Shown: positions 1-6,362, numbered from the stretch's first letter. The stretch: 15,488 bases of DNA from Candidatus Shapirobacteria bacterium (GCA_003542615.1 DPKG01000003.1:1-15488), one strand, 5' to 3'. Notes: a model not told the origin generated them from the letters alone. Numbers and translations: made by a program.

Positions 1-488
1 GCATTGTCTTTGGTTTGAAAAAAGTAAATACTGACTTCTGAATTGGGGATGGATTGGCCGGAGGCTTGGATGGTGGAATTGGGAGTAATATCGGAACGAT
101 CGAGACTAAGAGACGGAGCCAGAAGGATGGGGCCGATATCGCTGTGGAAATTGGCCGGTGGCGGGGGAGGAATGCAGACAGGGGTGGTACGACGGCCGGA
201 TTGGTCGGTAGAGCTGAGACAGAGGTCTAAAGGGGTATAGGGGAGGACAGTGCGGTTGAAAACAAAAAAACCATCAGGGAGGCTGTAGGTTTGATCGTAA
301 ATCTGAGGATTGCTTAATTCGACTTTGGAGTTGGGTGAAGTATAGCCAAAGATGGTAACGGCGCCGGAGCCGATTAGGGCAGATACTTTGACAGAGCGGT
401 GGGAGCTAAAGTCATAGGCGTAAGCCGGAGAAAAGGAAGAAAATAGAAAGGAGAAAGAAGAAATTAGAATAAAGAATATGGAAAACAC
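1..488 (-). CDS. Secreted Ig-like/adhesin-type surface protein, N-terminal part
   Basis: The open frame runs off the left edge, leaving about 162 N-terminal residues. There is no in-frame ATG. The best start is a GTG at 488, one base after the TAA of the upstream DUF916-like gene, so the two are probably translationally coupled. The first ~27 residues are a clear signal peptide: a run of F/I/L/S ending SPAYA before YDFSS, with cleavage expected after AYA. The mature part contains two similar beta-rich units, the first with GAVTIFGYTSPNSKVEL and the second with TIQASGQSIPNSEVSIYFF. This 'G-x-(T/S)-x-P-N-S-x-V' pattern is typical of Ig-like repeats in bacterial surface proteins. A proline-rich linker (IPPPPANF) separates them. 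It is third in a cluster with the WxL-like and DUF916-like proteins, so a role in the cell envelope is inferred. The C-terminus and anchor are outside the window. Confidence 0.75.
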   Translation of the reverse strand, partial: MFSIFFILISSFSFLFSSFSPAYAYDFSSHRSVKVSALIGSGAVTIFGYTSPNSKVELSNPQIYDQTYSLPDGFFVFNRTVLPYTPLDLCLSSTDQSGRRTTPVCIPPPPPANFHSDIGPILLAPSLSLDRSDITPNSTIQASGQSIPNSEVSIYFFQTKDN

Positions 489-489
489 T

Positions 490-1461
490 TTATTTTCGAT
501 CTTTATATTTCTTTCGAAGGGTTTCAAGTTCTTTTTCGAGATCATCAATGGTTTCGCTTTGCGCCAGGAGAGCATCTTTCTTTTTGAAAAGTATCCAGAG
601 GAGAACCAGAGAGATAATGCCAAAAAGAAGAGCGAGAAGTAATCTCCAGGGAATTACCCAGAAGAAAATGGTAGCTACCAAAGTACCTCCGGCAGTGCCG
701 TAAGCAGTAAGAAGTTGGGCTTTGTAGCGGCCAAAAAGGAATTTTTTATCGAGATCGTTGGAATAATTGAGGGAGGTATAAGGAAAGATATTTTTTTGAT
801 CGAGGGTGAGTTTGGCGGTTTTACCACCGAGCCAGTTGGTGACGTTGATGGCACCGACGGGGGTAATATGGATATCGGAAAGGTTGGTAATGGTAGTTTT
901 AAAATTTACCGGTCCGTATTCGGAAAATTTGGGAGCGGTAAATTGTTTGACTTTGGCGTTTTGGGAAATATCACCGGGGACGGTGATATAGATTAAATTA
1001 CCAACATTTGCCTGAACACTGGCGCCGGTGCTGTTTAGATAGACTTCATTTTCGGGAGAATTTAAAACAATAGCATAATGACCACCGGGGAGGGCATTTT
1101 GGGGAATGTCGATGGTGACAAAGGCGTTTTTGGTTTCACCAGGTTGAAGTTGAAGGCGGGAAGGAGTAACCAGAATCCAGGAGCTGGCAGCCCAGCGATT
1201 TTCAGATTCAGGAACATTTTCCAATTGAACCGGAGTGCCGGCATCGTCAACAACAATGATATCTTTTGAAGTCAAATTGACGGTTTTGGGAGTATTGGAT
1301 TCATTACGGATTTTGATTTCTTTAGTGATAGCAGTACCAGGTTGCCCAGTGATTTCCAGTCGGGGAGGGATGGCGGTTAGGCCGAGAGCATTTTGAGCCA
1401 GAGCAGAAATCGGAAAAGTGAAATTAGAAGCCAGAATAAGAAGAAAAATTATATATTTCAT
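490..1461 (-). CDS. DUF916-like membrane-anchored surface protein (copy 2)
   Basis: This 323-residue protein has a signal peptide (MKYIIFLLILASNF... ending ISALA-QN), an N-terminal Ig-like domain, a second beta domain, one C-terminal transmembrane segment (around residues 265-295, rich in W/L/I) and a cytoplasmic tail with a short charged coiled coil (DDLEKELETLRKKYK). Features such as PPRLEI-x-x-x-PG, I-x-I-x-N-x-S and LQPGETKNAFVTIDIP match the general architecture of DUF916/WxL-interacting proteins of Gram-positives. These bind WxL surface proteins and anchor them to the membrane. I chose ATG 1461, not an ATG 48 nt further upstream, because 1461 begins the signal peptide exactly and leaves 1 nt after the TAA (1463-1465) of the WxL-like gene. 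Gene order WxL-like then DUF916-like is repeated at 5671-4007, which supports a functional pair. The family assignment is by architecture; partner binding is inferred. Confidence 0.8.
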   Translation of the reverse strand: MKYIIFLLILASNFTFPISALAQNALGLTAIPPRLEITGQPGTAITKEIKIRNESNTPKTVNLTSKDIIVVDDAGTPVQLENVPESENRWAASSWILVTPSRLQLQPGETKNAFVTIDIPQNALPGGHYAIVLNSPENEVYLNSTGASVQANVGNLIYITVPGDISQNAKVKQFTAPKFSEYGPVNFKTTITNLSDIHITPVGAINVTNWLGGKTAKLTLDQKNIFPYTSLNYSNDLDKKFLFGRYKAQLLTAYGTAGGTLVATIFFWVIPWRLLLALLFGIISLVLLWILFKKKDALLAQSETIDDLEKELETLRKKYKDRK

Positions 1462-1462
1462 T

Positions 1463-2884
1463 TTAAAAGGTGGCGGTGGCAGTGTAGATGACACCGTTTT
1501 CGTAGTCACCAGCCCTTTGGGTAGTGTTAACTGTTAAACGATAACAAACTTGGGTGTATTCGGTAGCGATGGGGGTGGAGGCATTGGCCATAACGCTTTG
1601 AGCATTGGCTGAACCAAGACCAAAGGGTTTAAAGTAGTAGGAAGTGAAGGGGACGACAGTGCCAGCCATGGTGTATCCCCATTCGGAGTTGGCGGTGTCG
1701 ACAGTGGTCCAGACGGTGGCGGAAGTGGGGGTACAGGCACCGTCACAGTTGGTGTCGGGGATGGTGGCGCCGGTACCATTGGTGATTACCATATTATTAT
1801 TTTCGTAGGCAGTGACGACATAACTGGCACCGTTGGTAATTACACCTAATCTTTGGGCTAATTGGTTGGCGGTAGAGCCGATAGCGACGGAACCGAAGGG
1901 AACGGCGGTAGCGGTAACATTGGTTTGGGCACTGGAGAGAACGGTACCGGGACCGCAGGCGGTAGAGCCGATGGTGTCGGTGGTGTCAATGGTGAAGGTA
2001 AGGGTTGGATCGACAGTGGCAGTGACACGGACAGCTTCGATAAGAGCAATTTTACCTTGAGCATCGGGTTCTATGGGGGTACCTCCGGAATCGGTGTGAC
2101 GGATATAAAAAGTATAGAGATCGGCATATCCTTCAACGGTATTGCCTATACCTTTGGTGGGATTGATGAGCTTGTTGGTGTTACCGATGACGACAGTGCT
2201 GGAACCGGTAGTGGGGTTGGTTTCACCAGCCCCAAGAGCACATTGAATGACATGATAGTAACTGGTGACGGAAGGAGTGCCGGTAGTGACGGAGGTGGTG
2301 GTACCGACAGAGGCAGTGGCACCCCAAGGACAGGTGACATCACCGGCGGTGAGAATATTGGCTCCAGCGGCGCCAAGATCAAAACCTTTTTGGTCCGGAA
2401 TACCGTCGTTGTAGGACTCATCTGTGCCGTCAGTGGCTTTGATAAGAAATTGCCAAATACCGCCAGCAACATTTGATTGGGGATTAAAGGTGATGGTGTG
2501 GACAGCAGAACGGGTAGCGATAGCGACAGCGCCGGTACCAAGATCAACGGCAGAAAGTCCGACATTTAGGGCAATAGTGGCGGTATTGCCGATGTCTCTG
2601 ACGAGGTAGGTGTGCATACTGTCGCCGATACCGATAGAGAGAGTATCGCCGATAAATAAATTATTGGTAGTTTTAGAAGGACCTAAAGTGGTACTGATGG
2701 TAAGAATACTGTCGCCGAAAGTGTTGCCGGAACCAAGGACGGCAAAATAAGAGAGTTGAGAGGTAGAAAGAGTGTCTTTTATCAGGGTGGCGGCGGCGGA
2801 ATTTAGTTTTCGGGTCTGAGCAAAATGAGTAAGAAAACCAATGGTTAAAAGAAAAATGGCAATTGAAGTGAATATCTTTTTCAT
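1463..2884 (-). CDS. Exported protein with C-terminal WxL-like domain (copy 2)
   Basis: This 473-residue protein begins with a signal peptide (MKKIFTSIAIFLLTIGFLTH). A long Ser/Thr/Gly-rich beta domain follows to about residue 290. The C-terminal ~183 residues are clearly related to those of the protein encoded at 5671-4892. Shared landmarks in order are L-x-F-x-I-D, a phenylalanine-glycine before a loop, Y-x-V/I-x-A, IPDT-x-CD-x2/3-C, a tryptophan motif (VWTTV; WTL in the other copy), Y-F-x-x-F, a Met, V-x-Y/V-C-Y, and a final G-x-Y-x-N-x-I/V-I/Y-x-T-A strand. This end resembles the terminal strands of Gram-positive WxL domains. The cysteines (about nine) could form disulfides outside the cell. 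The RBS is weak (AAGG about 10 nt before ATG), with a TATAAT box at 2911-2906. It is first in a cluster with a DUF916-like gene and an Ig-like gene. A structural surface role is inferred. Confidence 0.78.
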   Translation of the reverse strand: MKKIFTSIAIFLLTIGFLTHFAQTRKLNSAAATLIKDTLSTSQLSYFAVLGSGNTFGDSILTISTTLGPSKTTNNLFIGDTLSIGIGDSMHTYLVRDIGNTATIALNVGLSAVDLGTGAVAIATRSAVHTITFNPQSNVAGGIWQFLIKATDGTDESYNDGIPDQKGFDLGAAGANILTAGDVTCPWGATASVGTTTSVTTGTPSVTSYYHVIQCALGAGETNPTTGSSTVVIGNTNKLINPTKGIGNTVEGYADLYTFYIRHTDSGGTPIEPDAQGKIALIEAVRVTATVDPTLTFTIDTTDTIGSTACGPGTVLSSAQTNVTATAVPFGSVAIGSTANQLAQRLGVITNGASYVVTAYENNNMVITNGTGATIPDTNCDGACTPTSATVWTTVDTANSEWGYTMAGTVVPFTSYYFKPFGLGSANAQSVMANASTPIATEYTQVCYRLTVNTTQRAGDYENGVIYTATATF

Positions 2885-2905
2885 TTAGTAGCCTTAGTTT
2901 ATGCA

Positions 2906-2911
2906 ATTATA
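2906..2911 (-). promoter_or_regulatory. Candidate -10 box of the second surface-protein operon
   Basis: Read on the minus strand this is a perfect TATAAT, 21 nt before the ATG at 2884. I see no convincing -35 hexamer at 16-18 nt. The rest of the gap from 2885 to 3070 contains no gene that I can support. Confidence 0.35.
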
Positions 2912-3070
2912 GATAATTAAAGATAAGATGGGAGAAAGGTAAAAGTCAAGGAGTAGGGGTGTAGGGTAAGATATTGCTATGGTCTGATATAAAAAGAGGG
3001 TGAGACAGTCAGGTAGAGGGGAAGGAAGGAGATAAAATGGGTTTGGTTTGTTTTTTTGCGTGGGGTGGGA

Positions 3071-3097
3071 GTAGGGATGGCTTGGGGCCATCCCTAC
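3071..3097. repeat. Perfect 11-bp inverted repeat with T-rich flank
   Basis: GTAGGGATGGC (3071-3081) and its exact complement (3087-3097) enclose a 5-base loop. On the plus strand it is followed at 3098-3111 by TTTTCTCTTTTTTT, which looks like an intrinsic terminator. However, no plus-strand gene ends nearby, so it may be a terminator for stray antisense transcription or one of the mobile palindromic units seen elsewhere in the window. Confidence 0.6.
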
Positions 3098-3111
3098 TTT
3101 TCTCTTTTTTT

Positions 3112-3140
3112 GTCTGGACAGACTACAAGTCTTTCCAGAC
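3112..3140. repeat. Hairpin overlapping the stop codon of the 50-residue gene
   Basis: GTCTGGA/TCCAGAC (7 bp) and AGACT/AGTCT (5 bp) stack on either side of one c/t mismatch, giving a 12-bp stem with the loop ACA. It spans the TAG stop (3125-3123) of the small membrane gene. On the minus strand it is followed by an A-rich run, not a U-run, so it is not a classical terminator for that operon. It could protect the 3' end of the mRNA. Confidence 0.5.
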
Positions 3141-3275
3141 AACGGCACCGCAAAAAATTGCGGTAGCAAAAAAAGAGATGGCCCCCCACGTGGTCTCGCC
3201 GGAATAGCCGAGACCGATGCCAAGGCCGAAGCCCAGGCCTAACAGACAAATCAGAAAAAATTCTTTTTTAGACAT
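3123..3275 (-). CDS. Small two-helix membrane protein, 50 residues
   Basis: The protein starts MSKKEFFLICLLGLGFG and has two hydrophobic segments (about 6-24 and 32-46) separated by YSGETTWG. The first is glycine-rich, with a G-L-G-x-G-L-G-x-G-L-G pattern. A strong AAGGAG lies 6 nt before the ATG at 3275 and overlaps the TAA of the 34-residue gene upstream, which decides this start over longer in-frame extensions. It is third of three tiny membrane-protein genes. I do not recognise a family. The Gly-rich helix suggests close helix packing, for example oligomerisation in the membrane, but that is inference. Confidence 0.65.
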   Translation of the reverse strand: MSKKEFFLICLLGLGFGLGIGLGYSGETTWGAISFFATAIFCGAVVWKDL

Positions 3276-3286
3276 TGTTTTTCTCC

Positions 3287-3391
3287 TTAAAATTGGGGGA
3301 TGCTCGACAGAGCGAGTATTCCGATGAGGATAGTTGATAAAAAGAGAAGCCAAACAAAAAATTTCGTTCTTGTACTATAGGTACCGTACAT
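3287..3391 (-). CDS. Very small single-helix membrane protein, 34 residues
   Basis: A 34-codon ORF begins MYGTYSTRTKFFVWLLFLST and ends LSSIPQF. The charged/polar N-terminus followed by about 20 hydrophobic residues predicts one membrane helix. An AAAAGGAG Shine-Dalgarno site sits 8 nt before the ATG. The start lies 17 nt inside the end of the 66-residue gene, and the stop codon is part of the AAGGAG site of the next gene, so all three small genes look translationally coupled. Easily missed by gene callers because of its length. Function unknown. Confidence 0.6.
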   Translation of the reverse strand: MYGTYSTRTKFFVWLLFLSTILIGILALSSIPQF

Positions 3392-3575
3392 GGAAAATCT
3401 CCTTTTCAAAAAAAAACGGAAGGTACCAGTTGAGGAATGCAACCCAGACTATGAGGATTGCTATTTCCAAACTTGATTTGAAAAGAGCTTCGATGATACT
3501 ATTTCGAAGTTTTGTCCAGCGGTGATAAATTCGCCAGAGATAGAACAATATTAAAACACATATTACGGTCGTCAT
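3375..3575 (-). CDS. Small membrane protein, 66 residues
   Basis: The protein starts MTTVICVLILFYLWRIYHRW and has two hydrophobic stretches (about residues 2-14 and 34-56) joined by a basic amphipathic segment. AAGGAG is 7 nt before the ATG. It is first in a compact run of three tiny membrane-protein genes (66, 34 and 50 residues), each with a good Shine-Dalgarno site, in contrast to most other genes in this window. The ~200-nt leader upstream contains a strong inverted repeat. I do not recognise the family. Two-helix proteins of this size can be holin-like, toxin-like or accessory subunits; nothing here decides between these. Confidence 0.65.
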   Translation of the reverse strand: MTTVICVLILFYLWRIYHRWTKLRNSIIEALFKSSLEIAILIVWVAFLNWYLPFFFEKEIFHVRYL

Positions 3576-3594
3576 TTTTTTCTCCTTAAAAGTT

Positions 3595-3649
3595 GATTTT
3601 TACAGCATCAAAAAGATGGGGGTAGCACCTCCTTGGTGCTGTAAAAATC
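3595..3649 (-). promoter_or_regulatory. Leader with two mutually exclusive hairpins
   Basis: The outer inverted repeat pairs 3595-3607 with 3637-3649 (13 bp perfect, GATTTTTACAGCA and complement). An inner hairpin pairs 3624-3629 with 3635-3640 (AGCACC/GGTGCT, 5-nt loop). Both need bases 3637-3640, so they cannot form together. On the minus-strand transcript the inner loop displays AAGGAGG (3635-3629), a Shine-Dalgarno-like sequence not followed by a usable start. It sits in the 5' leader of the small membrane-protein operon, between a candidate promoter and the AAGGAG of the first gene. This arrangement suits an RNA switch or attenuator, but it could also be a mobile palindromic repeat. Confidence 0.45.
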
Positions 3650-3720
3650 GTCTCTACCTGACTGTTAAAGTGCGGTACCTATCCTGTGTTCCACCTGCTT
3701 TAGATGTGTATCGGATAAGT

Positions 3721-3755
3721 ATTATCATTGTCTTATAATAAAAATATATTGTCAA
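3721..3755 (-). promoter_or_regulatory. Candidate promoter of the small membrane-protein operon
   Basis: On the minus strand TTGACA (3755-3750) is followed after 17 nt by GACAAT and after 23 nt by GATAAT (3726-3721). TTGACA with 17-nt spacing and a 4/6 -10 box is plausible. It would give a leader of about 140 nt before the ATG at 3575. Confidence 0.4.
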
Positions 3756-3789
3756 GTGGGTAAATTGGGTTTTAAGGCTAAATTGGTGG

Positions 3790-3795
3790 TATAAT
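3790..3795 (+). promoter_or_regulatory. TATAAT placed for a leaderless start
   Basis: The perfect -10 hexamer ends 8 nt before the ATG at 3804, so transcription would begin at or next to the start codon. There is no Shine-Dalgarno site. The spacing matches that before 9905, 10941 and 11212. Confidence 0.45.
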
Positions 3796-3803
3796 AGCTT
3801 TAA

Positions 3804-4082
3804 ATGGTTGAAATAGAGTATTATGAGCCGATATTTAAGATAGTCAGGTTTAGGAAGAAGGAGGAAGGCTTGAGAGAGGCGGATTGTATCGGGGGTAGGT
3901 GTGAAATGTTGGGTGACGGTTGTACCGGTTTTGGAGTAAAGGGAATTTTGGTAGAGGCGATTATAAATACGGATTTAATTAAAGAGAGAGAACCGGTATG
4001 CGGTTTTCAGGTGGAGGAAGGTTTACGTTTGAAAAACAATATTGCAGCCAGAGATAATAAAAGTAAGGCTAGTCCAAGGTAA
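3804..4082 (+). CDS. Small cysteine-containing protein, 92 residues, unknown
   Basis: The ORF begins MVEIEYYEPIFKIVRF, continues with DCIGGRCEMLGDGCTGFG (C-x4-C-x7-C, residues 28-41) and has a fourth cysteine in VCGFQ. Four cysteines in this spacing could bind a metal or form disulfides. Support for a real gene: a TATAAT with leaderless spacing, AGG/AGA- and GAG-rich codon use like the other plus-strand genes, and no competing minus-strand gene over 3804-4006. Against: the last 76 nt are antisense to the end of the DUF916-like gene, and the G-rich plus strand makes long open frames easier by chance. It stands alone on plus between minus-strand clusters. Family not recognised. Confidence 0.5.
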   Translation: MVEIEYYEPIFKIVRFRKKEEGLREADCIGGRCEMLGDGCTGFGVKGILVEAIINTDLIKEREPVCGFQVEEGLRLKNNIAARDNKSKASPR

Positions 4083-4888
4083 TAAGGAAATATATAGTAA
4101 GAAATGGTGACGGGGGTAGATTTGATGGCGGGGTTGAGACTAAGGGTGGCGGTGTAGTGACCGGGCCAAAAAGGAGCTTTGAGGCTACAGGTTTGGAGGG
4201 ATTGTTTGTCAGGGGAGATACAGTTGATATTTCGGGAGTGATGGGCGAGGACATTTTGAGGGGCAAGGTCAAGACTGGTTTGAGTTTTTCCGTTTTTAAC
4301 TATATTGATTTTGCCGACAATAGGGTAATAATAGTCGGAAGTGTTATCGATTTGAGCGGTAAAGTTTACTTTGCCAAAAAAGATATCTTTTAGGCGAGGA
4401 GAGGTTTTGAAGAGTTTAATTTGGGAGGAAGCGGGGTTTGATTCGGTTTTGGAGAGGCTAAGCAGGATGTGGGAACCGAGTTTGGCGCTGGTTTGGGGGG
4501 CGGCAGGGTCGGAATTGCGGATTTTATCAGTAGTGAATTGGGAGATAAAAAAAGTGGCGTAGTAGTCGCCAAGGGAGGCATCGGGGGTGGATTTGATTTT
4601 GAGGACCAGTTGTTGGCTTTGGTTGGGGGTGAGGGTAAAGGATTGGTTGATTTTGAGATCGGCATTGCCCAGAGAATAAGAAATGGCATTGTAGGCGTCG
4701 GGACAGGCGGGAGAGCAATACTTAACCGAGCCATCGTTGCCTTGGGGGGTCCAGGCTTCAACGGAGGGAGTCAGGTAGAGGGTATTTGGGGAATTATTGG
4801 TGATTAGGTAGGCTTGAGTGATGGAAGAGCCAGGTTTGGCGATGATTTCGATTTGGGCTGGTTTGATGGTGAGATTGTAGGCAGACAT
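4007..4888 (-). CDS. DUF916-like membrane-anchored protein lacking a signal peptide (copy 1)
   Basis: This 293-residue protein has the same plan as that at 1461-490: an Ig-like domain (NLTIKPAQIEIIAKPGSSIT, L-T-x-x-P-S, SFTLTPNQSQQLVLKIK), a second beta domain, one C-terminal transmembrane helix (about 262-286) and a KRKPSST cytoplasmic end. It is therefore a DUF916/WxL-interacting-like protein, paired with the WxL-like gene upstream. The odd point is the start. The only ATG gives M-S-A-Y-N-L-T, which corresponds to the point just after signal-peptide cleavage in the sister protein. No hydrophobic leader is encoded upstream in any frame, and no Shine-Dalgarno site is present. The upstream TAA stop (4894-4892) is in the same frame, separated by one ATT codon. 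Without a leader the protein would not be exported normally; the gene may be decayed, or expressed as a readthrough fusion. Confidence 0.72.
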   Translation of the reverse strand: MSAYNLTIKPAQIEIIAKPGSSITQAYLITNNSPNTLYLTPSVEAWTPQGNDGSVKYCSPACPDAYNAISYSLGNADLKINQSFTLTPNQSQQLVLKIKSTPDASLGDYYATFFISQFTTDKIRNSDPAAPQTSAKLGSHILLSLSKTESNPASSQIKLFKTSPRLKDIFFGKVNFTAQIDNTSDYYYPIVGKINIVKNGKTQTSLDLAPQNVLAHHSRNINCISPDKQSLQTCSLKAPFWPGHYTATLSLNPAIKSTPVTISYYIFPYYLGLALLLLSLAAILFFKRKPSST

Positions 4889-4891
4889 AAT

Positions 4892-5671
4892 TTAATATTT
4901 TGGAACAGCTGTAAATATTATGGCATTTTGGTAATTACCACCAGTTTGGGAAGAGCTGATATTGACTTTGTAGCTGACTTGAGCCGATTGGTTGCTGACA
5001 GGGAGATTTTGAGACATGATGATTTGGGGCGTTTCGGAACCGGAGACATCGGCGAATTGACGGAAATAGCTGGAATCGGGGAAGTATTGGGAGGTACCGA
5101 TGCCTACCGGGGCACTGTTTGAGTCGATACCGACGGCATTGAAGCCAAAGCCGTAGGTGGTGTTGAGGGTCCAGATGCCGGAGACGGATTGATCGCAGTC
5201 GTTGTTGTCGCACAGGGTGTCGGGGATGAAGTTGGAGAGGTTGGCCTGAAGAGGGTGGTTTTGGTGGGCATATATTTCGTAACCATGTCCGGAGGGAGTG
5301 GTAATGGTGATGGTATTAAAAAGAGTACTGCCGATACCGGGAATCAGGGTGCCGAAGGCGATTTCCAGGTTGTCAATTTGGAATGAGAGTTGATTGGATT
5401 GTTCGTAGATATATTGGAAGCCTGATTTGAGAATGTAACCATCGGAATTGTATTGGCCGGGGGCATTTTGGCCGACGGTGTCGGTGAGACGGTAATTATC
5501 TGAGGTTTTGGAACCGGAAGTCATGTTGAAGTTGCCCCAATCGATAATATAACTGTCGGATTCAAAATGTTGACCTTGTGCAGTGGAGGCCGGGAATAAG
5601 AAATAAGAAATCAGAACGAAAAAAAATAGAAAAATTCTAAATTTCATTATCAATTTCATTGTCTTGGACAT
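4892..5671 (-). CDS. Exported protein with N-terminal repeat and WxL-like C-terminal domain (copy 1)
   Basis: The protein has a signal peptide (MKFRIFLFFFVLISYFLFP... ASTAQG), then a repeat-type segment (SDSYIIDWGNFNMTSGSKTS, DNYRLTDTVGQNAPG, SDGYILKSGFQYIY). This resembles the 'S-x-N-Y-x-L ... G' repeats I associate with exported CPR proteins. From about residue 93 the C-terminal 167 residues are homologous to those of the protein at 2884-1463, including IPDTLCDNNDC, SGIWTLNTTYGFGF and GGNYQNAIIFTA. The WTL motif and the terminal strands resemble Gram-positive WxL domains. Three in-frame ATGs are possible (5671, 5659, 5647). The last gives the shortest overlap (11 nt) with the upstream gene and starts at the signal peptide, so 5647 is a good alternative. 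The DUF916-like partner follows after 3 nt. A surface role is inferred. Confidence 0.78.
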   Translation of the reverse strand: MSKTMKLIMKFRIFLFFFVLISYFLFPASTAQGQHFESDSYIIDWGNFNMTSGSKTSDNYRLTDTVGQNAPGQYNSDGYILKSGFQYIYEQSNQLSFQIDNLEIAFGTLIPGIGSTLFNTITITTPSGHGYEIYAHQNHPLQANLSNFIPDTLCDNNDCDQSVSGIWTLNTTYGFGFNAVGIDSNSAPVGIGTSQYFPDSSYFRQFADVSGSETPQIIMSQNLPVSNQSAQVSYKVNISSSQTGGNYQNAIIFTAVPKY

Positions 5672-6290
5672 CGTCGGTTAAATCATAGGAAGAATTGAGC
5701 AGATTGCGGGCACTGGATTTTATTTTTTTGAGCTGATCTTTTTGAGGAGGAGAGAGGGAGGGATTGGAGAGAAGCAGGGAGGCGGAGTCTATTATAGTAG
5801 TGATACCGGTTTTGAATTTAAGAGATAACCAGAGAAAGACTTCGGTTTGAGTCATGCTGATTTGACGATCGGTGTGTGATTTTTCCATAAATTGACGGCT
5901 GATGTAATAAGCCAAGGGCGCGACAAAAAGAAGGGAAAGTAGGGGTAAAAGTGATAGTGGTGAGTTGAGGGATTGGGAGAGGAGAATGGTGAGAATGAGG
6001 GAATAACTAAGGGTGATGGTCGGACTGGATTGGAAGGTAAGAAGAAAGAGGAAGAAATAATTGAGAAAAAAGAAGGGGGAATTGACACCACTGGTGGTAA
6101 AAATCAAAAGATTAATAATGTAGGAGATATGATTTAAAAAAAGAAGGGGATGACGCCGATAGGAAAAGATGATGATAATGGTGAGGAGAGCGATGAGCTG
6201 GGGGGTGAAATTGATTAGGGGAGTGACGGAGACAAGATAGGAGATAAAGGCGGAGAGTGATAAGAGGCCAATAAGTTTGATGTCGGACAT
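5637..6290 (-). CDS. Multi-pass membrane protein with degenerate histidine-kinase dimerisation domain
   Basis: This 217-residue protein has about six hydrophobic segments (residues 1-130) and a cytoplasmic helical pair from about 145. The second part aligns by eye with HisKA domains: E-V-F-L-W-L-S-L-K-F-K-T-G-I-T-T-I-I for the H-box (usual S-H-E-x-R-T-P-L-x-x-I), then SLLL, an acidic/Gln spacer, Q-L-K-K-I-K-S-S-A-R-N-L-L and a final D-x-x-D-D. The phospho-accepting His is Leu157, the following Glu is Lys, and no ATP-binding domain follows. It therefore cannot act as an ordinary kinase. It may be a remnant, or a sensor that dimerises with another kinase. ATG 6290 is preferred; a TTG 33 nt upstream is the only extension. 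Its last bases overlap the start of the WxL-like gene, so the surface pair may be co-transcribed with it. Confidence 0.7.
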   Translation of the reverse strand: MSDIKLIGLLSLSAFISYLVSVTPLINFTPQLIALLTIIIIFSYRRHPLLFLNHISYIINLLIFTTSGVNSPFFFLNYFFLFLLTFQSSPTITLSYSLILTILLSQSLNSPLSLLPLLSLLFVAPLAYYISRQFMEKSHTDRQISMTQTEVFLWLSLKFKTGITTIIDSASLLLSNPSLSPPQKDQLKKIKSSARNLLNSSYDLTDDVQDNEIDNEI

Positions 6291-6362
6291 TGAGATAAGT
6301 ATAAAGCATCTTTTGGAAAACAATAATTCTTGTGATTAGGGTACTGATGTATCTGTAATTAT

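Noticed and set aside
1862..2476. A 204-codon plus-strand ORF opposite the WxL-like gene
   Set aside because: Gly/Ser/Thr/Asp-rich shadow of the repetitive minus-strand coding sequence; the minus frame has a signal peptide and a domain shared with a paralogue.
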